Assembly (NCBI GenBank): GCA_007745635.1
Contig: CP036272.1
Span: forward strand, 1,344,792 to 1,408,791
Direction: 5' to 3'
Source: Stieleria bergensis
Lineage (GTDB): Bacteria > Planctomycetota > Planctomycetia > Pirellulales > Pirellulaceae
DNA length: 64,000 bases
The position numbers were made by a program, and so were the translations under genes. The notes under the pieces are model-generated. The model did not search any database, was not told the DNA's origin, and saw only the letters and a program-made list of their open reading frames with translations. Of the stretch, positions 57,111 through 64,000 are shown one piece after another; within the stretch, counting starts at the first letter, position 1; each line of letters starts with the position of its first letter.

Positions 57111-58574
57111 GTGGGAAACTCTCAGCAATCGACTCCTCGTTCAGCCGACCAAGCTGAAACGATGTCAGCTCAGTCAGCAGCCGACTACGACAGTCTACGA
57201 AAGGCGGACCGCAGCGAGCAGCGTCGCGGCGTCCTGGCGATCGTGGCAGGCCTTGCTCTGACCGGCGGATTTTACGCCGTGGTGTTTGCGACCGGTTGGT
57301 CAGCGCTGGAGCGATACTTTCTGGGCCACCCGGTGGCGGTTGCAGCGACAGCGTTGTTTTTCGTCGCCGTCGCGATTCTTGGCACTCAGTTTCTGTTTAC
57401 CCGTCGGCAATGGCGTCTGTTTCACATTGTCGCCGACCAGGAGCTCGCCCCTGAGCAACACTCGCAGCGTCCTTCGGATCAGTTTCGCCAAGAACACGAA
57501 GCGGGATTTGTCGCTCAGCAGTGGAGTGAAACACTGAACCAGCTCTCGGCGTCAATGAAGCGTTCGGCGCTGGTGGTCCGGCTCAAAGAGGTCTTACTGA
57601 GACAAGGCGGTCGCGGGACCAGCAAACACTTGGCCGATGACTTGCGAGAGTTATCCGCTCGCGATGCCGATCTTGCTCACGACTCGTTCGCCTTGGTGCG
57701 GATCATTGTCTGGGCGATTCCAATGTTGGGTTTTTTGGGGACGGTGATTGGGATCACGCAAACGCTTGGCGGATTGGACTTTTCCAGCGGCAATGCTGCT
57801 GTCGATAACTTAAAGAGCGGTTTGTACGTCGCCTTTGATACCACGGCATTGGGTTTGGTGTTATCGGTGGTCGCGATCTTCTTGCAGTTCCCCGTCGAAC
57901 GCAGCGGACAGCGTTTGCTGGCCGCGATTGACGAGCGTGTGGGGCACTTGACGGGCAAGCATCTGCCCGGAGACGAAGCCGCCGACAACCAGTTCGCCAT
58001 GCTGGCTCAGTTGTACGAAGGGATTCGTGTCGCGGTTGCCGATTCCTTGGCCAACCAAACCACTCTATGGCGCCAGACCATCGATGAGGCACAAACCTAC
58101 TGGCAGCAAGGTCATACGGCGCAGAGCGAAGCCTTTCTGAATGCCATCGAGCAAACCATGGTGCCCGCTCTGCAGACACACGCTGATCAGTTGGATCAGT
58201 CAGCTGGTGAGAACCGACAAAAGTTGGATGAGTCCTTCTATCGCTGGCAGCAACAGCTTAACGCGTGGCAAGAATCCATGGTCACCGGCGCTGAGTCGAT
58301 GACTCGACAGCAAGCTCTGTTGGTCGATCAGGCTGATCAGGCGGCTCAAGTGCGTGATCAAGCGGCGACGGTTCTGCAGTTGCAGAACACCTTGGTCACC
58401 AACATTGATGCCTTGAATTCTCTCAACGGTCGAATCGATGAAAACCTTGGCGCTGCGGCGGGGCATGGCATGGTCGATGCCATGGTCTTGCTAGCGCGTG
58501 CGGTTGATCAGCTCAATCAGGCGCTCGTTGAGAACGCCCATCAATCTGTTGACAACCCAAGGCATGCGGCATGA
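57111..58574 (+). CDS. MotA/TolQ/ExbB-type proton channel with long helical tail
   Basis: A 487-residue channel protein. Four membrane helices lie at about 41-61, 75-95, 196-216 and 240-260. The core of helices 3-4 has IPMLGFLGTVIGITQTLGG and LYVAFDTTALGLVLSVVAIF, the TolQ/ExbB/MotA signature. After helix 4 comes a 220-residue cytoplasmic helical, Gln-rich coiled coil, far longer than in TolQ or ExbB. The start is GTG at 57111 with AAGGA upstream. Its stop overlaps the next start (ATGA). Proton-driven rotation of a five-subunit ring around a TolR-like dimer is the family model. Confidence 0.9.
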   Translation: MGNSQQSTPRSADQAETMSAQSAADYDSLRKADRSEQRRGVLAIVAGLALTGGFYAVVFATGWSALERYFLGHPVAVAATALFFVAVAILGTQFLFTRRQWRLFHIVADQELAPEQHSQRPSDQFRQEHEAGFVAQQWSETLNQLSASMKRSALVVRLKEVLLRQGGRGTSKHLADDLRELSARDADLAHDSFALVRIIVWAIPMLGFLGTVIGITQTLGGLDFSSGNAAVDNLKSGLYVAFDTTALGLVLSVVAIFLQFPVERSGQRLLAAIDERVGHLTGKHLPGDEAADNQFAMLAQLYEGIRVAVADSLANQTTLWRQTIDEAQTYWQQGHTAQSEAFLNAIEQTMVPALQTHADQLDQSAGENRQKLDESFYRWQQQLNAWQESMVTGAESMTRQQALLVDQADQAAQVRDQAATVLQLQNTLVTNIDALNSLNGRIDENLGAAAGHGMVDAMVLLARAVDQLNQALVENAHQSVDNPRHAA

Positions 58575-60799
58575 GTCGACGTCGACGTCAGTCGCTGTCG
58601 CCAACTCTATTTCCGTTCCTAGCGGTGCTGGTTTGTACGCTGGGAACTTTGATCTTACTGTTGGCGTTGGTGGCGCAGAAGGCGAATCAAGACGCTCAGC
58701 ATCTCGCCGAAGAGTCGGCGCAGCAAGCCGCTGCGCAGCAGGCCGTTGCGCAGCAGGCCGTTGCTGAGGAGTCCGCCAATTCATTGCCCACGCTGGAAAG
58801 CCTGCAAGATTCGTTGCAGGAAGAAGCGTTTCGGCTGGAGCAATTGGTCGCTGCCCGTGACCAACAGACAGCAGATCTAGAACATCGACGGAATCAACTG
58901 GCGAACGTCGAAGATCACTTGCGGCGGATCAGTGAACGATTGAAGGCCATCAGCAATGCGTTGGAATCCGCCGCAGACGAGGCCTCCGCGCCCGCCGCGA
59001 CAGCCGATGAGCTTAGCCAGTTGAAGAAGAAAATCGTCCAACAGCAGGTGGTTGTGCGTCAGTTGCGTCAGGAAGTGCAAACGGCCCAGCCCCGATTCGT
59101 CATCGTGCCTCACCAAGGAGTGAACGGAACTCAGCGGCGACCCCTTTATGTGGAATGCCATTCCAAAGGCGTGACCATTTGGCCCGAAGGCGTGCAGATC
59201 AGTACCTGGTATCTGGAAAACAGTGATGCCGCTGCCAATCCACTTGATGCTGCACTGCGAGCCGCTCGATTCTATGCGCTGCAGAACTACGGCGATGAAA
59301 CCGCTCCGTACCCAATGTTGATTGTGCGGCCCAATGGTGTCGAAAGCTACTACGCGGCGCGCAGTGCGATGAAGCAGTGGGACGATCAGTTCGGTTATGA
59401 ACTGGTTCCACATCAAATGGAATTGGCCTATCCACCGTCCGACCCACGGATGAAGCAGCGGATCGACTATGCCGTAAAAGAAGCCTCCCGACAGGTCTCG
59501 CAGCAGTCTCTCGCTCGCAAGACCTCTGGGCGTGGCGGCTTGACTGGCGGCAGTGCTGCGAGTCGAAATCGCAATGCTGGAAGTGGTCGCTTGTCTGGGA
59601 ACTCGGATCGATTCCCAGCAGGACAAGCCGGTGCTCCTTCACGACGATCGACCACGCCGCCCAAAATCACGGCCTCGCAATTGGAACGCCAAAGCCGTCA
59701 GCCTTCGATGGGCGGCACGCGTTTGAGTCCATGGTCGAATCCGGTCACCGCGTCCAACCAGCCCTTCTCTGCCGATCAGGCACGTCGCCGGTTGGAAGAT
59801 AAAATGGGACAGACCGCCGAGTCGTTTGCAGGCGGCCAGAGGTTTAGCCCCTTTGACCGTCCACTGGATCCACCGCAAACCTCTTCCGAAGGCGTGAGCT
59901 GGCTGTCGGAAAACGGGGGTCAGCCTCGCGAGTCACAATCGACACAGCAGCCGACTCCCGGTGCTAGCTGGAGTGATGCCTTGGCAGGTCAACCGGTTGA
60001 TGGGGCCAGGCTGGATGGGGCCAGTGTGAATAGGGCCAGTGACCCAAACAGTCAGCCGGCCACGGAGCCGTTCGCCGATTCCTCTGGTCAACCCTCGGGC
60101 CCCAAGAGTGATCAGCCCTATGCCACCGGGGATGCTCTTCAAGGCGGACGTCCACAGCGTCGTGTCACGGGCAATGCCTCAGCAAACATGCCCAATCCCT
60201 ACTCTGCCGGGCCCTTTGGTGGTGGTGCAACCGACTCGATGCAGCAGCAAGCGAGACAAGCGGCCAGGCAGCAGCAAGCGAGTCAAGCAGCCGCCAATGC
60301 TCAGCAGCAGGCGACAAGCTCGCCCCGTTCCCAATCGGCATCTTCTGGTTCACCGATGGTGCGTCCAGAAGGTCAGAACTGGGCCTTGCCCGGCAACCTT
60401 GCTCGGCAACGAGGGATTGAAATCGTGCGTTCGATTGTCGTGGAGGTCTATCCCGATCGTTTCGTGCTCCCTGCTGGTCCGCGCAATCCCAATGCGGAAC
60501 GGTATTCCGTTGGGGACTTGGGCATCCATCAAGCGACCTTGCAGCTGGCGACTTCGTTGCGCGATCGAATCTCGCGTTGGGGAGCCGCAGCGCCCGGATC
60601 ACGCTGGTCACCTATGTTGCGCGTGAAGGTGATGCCTGGGGCTGAGTTGCGTTATCAACAGCTGTCCCAGTTAATGTCTCAAAGTGGAATCGAGGTGGTG
60701 CCTTACCCCGAGCGGCAGGCTCGCACGCCGGTTGGCGGCTCTGTGAATGATCTTGATGGCAACCAGCAGCCCAATGCTGCAGCAACGGAGATTCGATGA
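58571..60799 (+). CDS. Large TolR/ExbD-like protein lacking the channel Asp
   Basis: 742 residues. It begins with a cationic stretch and one membrane helix in ExbD-like context, LFPFLAVLVCTLGTLILLLA (13-32). Where ExbD has the ion-carrying Asp this helix has Ala18. An Ala/Gln/Glu coiled coil follows (40-172). A TolR-like domain then covers 174-300, with YPMLIVRPNGVESYYAARSA matching the ExbD periplasmic pattern. A 330-residue disordered Gln/Ser/Gly-rich linker leads to a C-terminal domain (about 640-720) of unknown type. The overlaps on both sides (4 bp) show translational coupling. No named family fits. Confidence 0.78.
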   Translation: MSRRRRQSLSPTLFPFLAVLVCTLGTLILLLALVAQKANQDAQHLAEESAQQAAAQQAVAQQAVAEESANSLPTLESLQDSLQEEAFRLEQLVAARDQQTADLEHRRNQLANVEDHLRRISERLKAISNALESAADEASAPAATADELSQLKKKIVQQQVVVRQLRQEVQTAQPRFVIVPHQGVNGTQRRPLYVECHSKGVTIWPEGVQISTWYLENSDAAANPLDAALRAARFYALQNYGDETAPYPMLIVRPNGVESYYAARSAMKQWDDQFGYELVPHQMELAYPPSDPRMKQRIDYAVKEASRQVSQQSLARKTSGRGGLTGGSAASRNRNAGSGRLSGNSDRFPAGQAGAPSRRSTTPPKITASQLERQSRQPSMGGTRLSPWSNPVTASNQPFSADQARRRLEDKMGQTAESFAGGQRFSPFDRPLDPPQTSSEGVSWLSENGGQPRESQSTQQPTPGASWSDALAGQPVDGARLDGASVNRASDPNSQPATEPFADSSGQPSGPKSDQPYATGDALQGGRPQRRVTGNASANMPNPYSAGPFGGGATDSMQQQARQAARQQQASQAAANAQQQATSSPRSQSASSGSPMVRPEGQNWALPGNLARQRGIEIVRSIVVEVYPDRFVLPAGPRNPNAERYSVGDLGIHQATLQLATSLRDRISRWGAAAPGSRWSPMLRVKVMPGAELRYQQLSQLMSQSGIEVVPYPERQARTPVGGSVNDLDGNQQPNAAATEIR

Positions 60800-61866
60800 T
60801 GAGTGGTACACGAAATCGTAGTTCTGTTTCCGTTGGTCATGATGCGTTTCTGGATATCGTTGCCAACTTGGTGGGCATCCTGATCATCTTGGTCGTGGTG
60901 CTCGGCAGTCAGTCACAATCTCGAATCAACGAGGCTTCCAAAGCCGAGCCCGTTGACCCGCTGGGATTGAATTCAATTTCCGATGACAGCGCGAGCGAAG
61001 CCGAGCGTCAAGCGGTTGTCAGGCAGTTGGCTCGAGAGCGATCTCGAGCCTCTGCTGCGACGAAAGACTCGCAGCGGTTGGAATCCACTGTCAAGCAACT
61101 TGATGTGCGAATTGAGACCACCAATCGCAGACGCACCGTGATGCTTGCCCTGCTGCAAAAAGCAGAGCAGGTCTGGACCGACAAGCAAGCTGAAATGGAT
61201 CAAGAGGCTCAGGCGGCAGCACAGCGCCAGGAAGCCGCAGAGAAACTAAAGCAGGAACTCGCTGAAATCGAAGGTGAGCGAGGCCGGTTGGAAAAGGCGA
61301 CGCCGGAGGTGATCGCGATTTCACACCTGCCAACTCCCATGGCGAAAACCGTGTTTGGCAAAGAGATTTATCTGCGGATCAAGAACGATCTGATTTCGGT
61401 CGTCCCTCTTGATGAATTGTCAGAAGCCATCCGAGTGGACTTTACACGAACCGCACAAAACAGCCGCAAGGGTGCCAGCGACGCAGTCGTCGGGCCGATC
61501 CGTGGCTACGTGGCACGCTATGTCATGAATCGCCAAAACCAATTGGTTTCCAATGGTGGCAATTTAGCTCAATTGACGCGTGCCCGAGTCGTGCTGGCAG
61601 CGATCGAACCGGTCCAGAAACCCTTTGGCCAGCCGGTTGCCAAGGTCTTGAAGGATCCAGATTGGCTGGACGTCGTGTTGGCCGGAGCCCCCAAAGATAC
61701 CACGACCGTGACGATCGCCGTCTACCCAGATAGCTTTGATTCATTTCGCAAGGTGCGTGAACAGATCTATGCCAAGGGCTACGCCACAGCAGCACGTCCA
61801 CTGGAGAATGGGAATCCCATCTACGTGAACTACGCCGGCGGCGGCACAAAGTCAGCCGCTCAGTAG
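60796..61866 (+). CDS. TolR/ExbD-like protein retaining the channel Asp
   Basis: 356 residues. The N-terminal helix reads FLDIVANLVGILIILVVVLG (18-37), with Asp20 at the position of the ExbD/TolR/MotB ion-binding Asp. A charged coiled coil covers 70-175. The C-terminal part (176-345) ends in VTIAVYPDSFDSFRKVREQI, a TolR/ExbD periplasmic-like strand-helix unit. The protein is about 2.5 times the size of ExbD. It is the third gene of the operon with the TolQ-like channel. The repeat array at its stop codon is described separately. Confidence 0.8.
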   Translation: MMSGTRNRSSVSVGHDAFLDIVANLVGILIILVVVLGSQSQSRINEASKAEPVDPLGLNSISDDSASEAERQAVVRQLARERSRASAATKDSQRLESTVKQLDVRIETTNRRRTVMLALLQKAEQVWTDKQAEMDQEAQAAAQRQEAAEKLKQELAEIEGERGRLEKATPEVIAISHLPTPMAKTVFGKEIYLRIKNDLISVVPLDELSEAIRVDFTRTAQNSRKGASDAVVGPIRGYVARYVMNRQNQLVSNGGNLAQLTRARVVLAAIEPVQKPFGQPVAKVLKDPDWLDVVLAGAPKDTTTVTIAVYPDSFDSFRKVREQIYAKGYATAARPLENGNPIYVNYAGGGTKSAAQ

Positions 61867-61945
61867 GCGAGTAGGCGAGTGGGCGAGTGGGCGAGTGGGC
61901 GAGTGGGCGAGTGGGCGAGTGGCGAGTGGCGAGTGGCGAGTGGCG
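61863..61945. repeat. 8-bp and 7-bp short tandem repeat array
   Basis: Units of GTAGGCGA, then GTGGGCGA, then the 7-mer GTGGCGA, run about ten copies from the stop codon of the ExbD-like gene (61864-61866) to 61945. The first unit includes that TAG. The array lies between this gene and the convergent purD. Confidence 0.93.
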
Positions 61946-61998
61946 AACGCCAAAACGGCCGATGGCAACCGTGGCCGATGGAACGGCTGTTCTTGGTT

Positions 61999-63285
61999 TT
62001 ACAGCGCTTTGTCGCTGATGTCTTTGCGACACCATGCACCGGGCCAGCGGATCTTTTGCACGGCCGTGTAGGCTTGCAGTTTGGCGTTGCTGATGGAGTT
62101 ACCGATTGCCGTCACACCCAGCACGCGGCCGCCATCATTGACGACTTGGCCTTCGTCCAGTTTGGTGCCAGCATGAAAGACTTTGACATCGGGAACTTCG
62201 GCAGCTTGGGCCAGTCCGGTGATCTCGCGTCCCTTTTCATAGCTGCCCGGATAACCTTCGCTCGCCATGACAACGCAAATGCTTGGACGCTCGTCCCAGT
62301 CCAGTTGGCCGATCTCAGCCAGTCGTCCGTCGGCAGCCGCAACCAGGATATCAAACAGGTCGGATTGCAAACGCATTAACAGTGGCTGGCATTCGGGATC
62401 ACCAAAGCGAACGTTGAATTCCAGGACTTTGGGGCCTTTATTGGTCAGCATCAATCCCGCATACAGCACGCCCTTAAACGGCTTGCGAGCTCGTTTCATG
62501 GCGTGCACCACTGGCACCAGCACATCACGTTCGATCTTTTCGAACATCTCTTCGTCAACAATCGGTGTTGGGCAATAGGCGCCCATTCCACCGGTGTTCG
62601 GGCCAGTGTCACCATCGAAGGCAGGTTTGTGATCCTGGGCCGCTGGCAAGGAGATGATGGTTTCACCGTCGGTGATCGCCAACACGCTGGCTTCTTGTCC
62701 CATTAAGCGTTCTTCAATGATCAGTTCATTGCCCGCTTCACCAAACTCTTTTTGTGCCGCGATTCGATCGATTGCTTCCAGCGCATCTTCACGTGTCTGG
62801 CAAACAATCACCCCTTTGCCTGCCGCCAGGCCATCGGCCTTCACAACGACTGGGGCTGGATCGCCGATTTCTGGATACTTGTCTTTGATGTACCGCGATG
62901 CGTCGCCAGCATTGCGAAACGTTTGGTAGTCCGCTGTTGGGACATCCGCAGTGCGGAGCAGATTCTTGCAAAAGACTTTACTGCCTTCCAGTTCCGCGGC
63001 CGCCGCAGAGGGGCCGAAGGCACGCAGGCCGGCGTCCTCTAAGGCGTCGACCAAACCAGCAACCAGAGGCGCTTCGGGACCGACAACTGTTAGGTCGATC
63101 GCATTCGTCTTGGCAAATTCCACCAAGGCAGGCACATCGGTCGCCGAAATGTCGACGTTGGTCGCTTCTGAAGCGGTACCGGCATTGCCGGGAGCGACAA
63201 ACACTTCTCGAACCTTCGGACTTTGACCCAGTTTCCATGCCAGGGCATGTTCACGACCGCCGCCACCTACAACCAATACTTTCAT
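61999..63285 (-). CDS. purD: Phosphoribosylamine-glycine ligase
   Basis: PurD makes glycinamide ribonucleotide from phosphoribosylamine, glycine and ATP, step two of purine synthesis. From the ATG at 63285 it begins MKVLVVGGGGREHALAW, the classic N-terminus. The ATP-grasp core includes VVVKADGLAAGKGVIVCQ, GPNTGGMGAYCP and LEFNVRFGDPECQ. It is 428 residues, as usual. An upstream extension of the frame is not supported. It stands alone and is convergent with the stator-like operon. Confidence 0.97.
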   Translation of the reverse strand: MKVLVVGGGGREHALAWKLGQSPKVREVFVAPGNAGTASEATNVDISATDVPALVEFAKTNAIDLTVVGPEAPLVAGLVDALEDAGLRAFGPSAAAAELEGSKVFCKNLLRTADVPTADYQTFRNAGDASRYIKDKYPEIGDPAPVVVKADGLAAGKGVIVCQTREDALEAIDRIAAQKEFGEAGNELIIEERLMGQEASVLAITDGETIISLPAAQDHKPAFDGDTGPNTGGMGAYCPTPIVDEEMFEKIERDVLVPVVHAMKRARKPFKGVLYAGLMLTNKGPKVLEFNVRFGDPECQPLLMRLQSDLFDILVAAADGRLAEIGQLDWDERPSICVVMASEGYPGSYEKGREITGLAQAAEVPDVKVFHAGTKLDEGQVVNDGGRVLGVTAIGNSISNAKLQAYTAVQKIRWPGAWCRKDISDKAL

Positions 63286-64000
63286 GAATCTGTGAGCCAA
63301 TTCCAGAGTAACAAACATCGAAAGTTCGAACGCCTTCATGCCGGTTGCTCGTCAAAACCAGTTGATGAACGCCAGGATTCTCTCGCGGCATTCGGCTGAC
63401 TTACAACGGATCGCTGGAATGTACCGAGAAATGATTCCAGATGTCAGATGTTAAGCGTCACCAGCCACAGAGTTGTGGCCTGTCGCGCGGCAAAATTGGC
63501 GTGTTTCGAATCAGCACCGTCTTCAGGTGAACACCGTCACTGTCGGGTGCTTGGCAGCGAGCGAGGCGGGATCCCTCAACAGCGTTGCGCTGAATCCCTC
63601 AACAGCGTTGCGCTGAATCCCTCAACAGCGTTGCGCTGAGGTCTGACACCTCGGCAGTGCAGCCGGCAGCGCCAGGAACACGCTGAGTTTCTCCTCCCAA
63701 TTCCTGTCTCAGCGGACGGATCGACGACTTTTGCACAACGGAAACGCGATGGAGAGGTGCTGCAATCTGCATCGGCGTTGGCAGGTGCTTGTTGGCAATC
63801 ACGTGCTGGGAACACGTTTCACCATGGAGGCTCTGCCATGGCTTGGTTGGTTGGTTCTTGTGGGGAGTTTCGGGTTGGCTCTTGGTGGTGGTTTTTCGCC
63901 CTTGTGGATGGGGGGAAACGCGGTTTGGGTGATGAAAGGGTCGATAAGTTGTCTTTATTGGCATGATTCAGTAGACAATCGCCCCGTTGACGATACAATG
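63286..64000. other. Non-coding region at the window end
   Basis: 715 bp upstream of purD. No open frame resembles a known protein. The part next to 63285 should contain the purD promoter. A 23-bp tandem repeat occupies 63572-63640. A gene may begin beyond the window. Confidence 0.5.
63572..63640. repeat. 23-bp tandem repeat, three copies
   Basis: TCCCTCAACAGCGTTGCGCT plus GAA is repeated at 63572-63594, 63595-63617 and 63618-63640, the last base differing. There are no spacers, so it is not a CRISPR array. Confidence 0.93.

Noticed and set aside
57111-61866. Zorya-type defence system
   Set aside because: The channel with a long tail recalls ZorA, but there is no OmpA-type ZorB, no ZorC, and no helicase or nuclease ZorD/ZorE. 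The downstream genes are ExbD-like instead.
63572-63640. Possible CRISPR array
   Set aside because: Units are directly adjacent with no spacers, and no cas genes are present.
63599-63964. Open frame near the window end
   Set aside because: It is built partly from the 23-bp repeat, lacks homology, and has no ribosome site.

Overview
The window looks like a chromosomal stretch of a planctomycete, most likely of the Pirellulaceae (Rhodopirellula-like). That is an inference from gene content. The supporting genes are DUF1559 prepilin-like proteins, the paired TIGR03545/TIGR03546 families, a very large PPi-type PEP carboxykinase candidate, futalosine-pathway menaquinone genes, a DUF1111 di-haem protein, an rsmH gene outside any dcw cluster, and loosely packed genes with 300-800 bp gaps. 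No rRNA, tRNA, CRISPR array, prophage or complete insertion sequence was recognised.

Layout. 1-9 kb: a 107-bp duplicated repeat, a DUF1559-related protein, dtd, a YdjM-like membrane protein, a CvpA-like protein, accA, a Ser/Thr kinase with altered motifs, a GT4 glycosyltransferase, and a secreted beta-propeller/hydrolase fusion. 9-14 kb: a flagellar block on the minus strand (flhA, flhF, fliA). 14-25.6 kb: mtnA, the PPi-PEPCK candidate, a small lipoprotein, a Cys-rich barrel-like protein, a DUF1559 protein, and ppdK with a strong terminator. 26-32 kb: cysS, ruvC, ruvA, rny and tilS. 32.5-34.6 kb: an SLC4-type anion transporter fused to a PTS EIIA domain. 34.6-41 kb: a CYTH protein with a HEAT-like membrane protein, a LarA-like protein, a Nudix hydrolase, mqnB, mqnD and a low-molecular-weight phosphatase. 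41-50 kb: sodA, glutathione peroxidase, an MFS transporter, aspS, a sugar isomerase-like protein, rsmH and a FixJ/LuxR response regulator. 50-57 kb: TIGR03546-TIGR03545, a secreted unknown and a DUF1111 di-haem protein. 57-62 kb: a tightly overlapping three-gene operon with a TolQ/MotA-like channel and two different large TolR/ExbD-like proteins. 62-64 kb: purD and a long non-coding end.

Functional links. PPi-PEPCK and PPDK would connect oxaloacetate, PEP and pyruvate through pyrophosphate. MqnB and MqnD are two steps of futalosine menaquinone synthesis. SodA and glutathione peroxidase form an oxidative-defence pair. FlhA, FlhF and FliA cover flagellar export, placement and late gene transcription. 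The most novel system is the 57.1-61.9 kb stator-like operon: one ExbD-like partner keeps the ion-carrying Asp and the other lacks it, which suggests an asymmetric proton-driven machine of unknown load. A second theme is short tandem duplication. At least four genes have a 15-17 bp or 8 bp repeat lying across the stop codon, and further repeats sit in frame inside genes.
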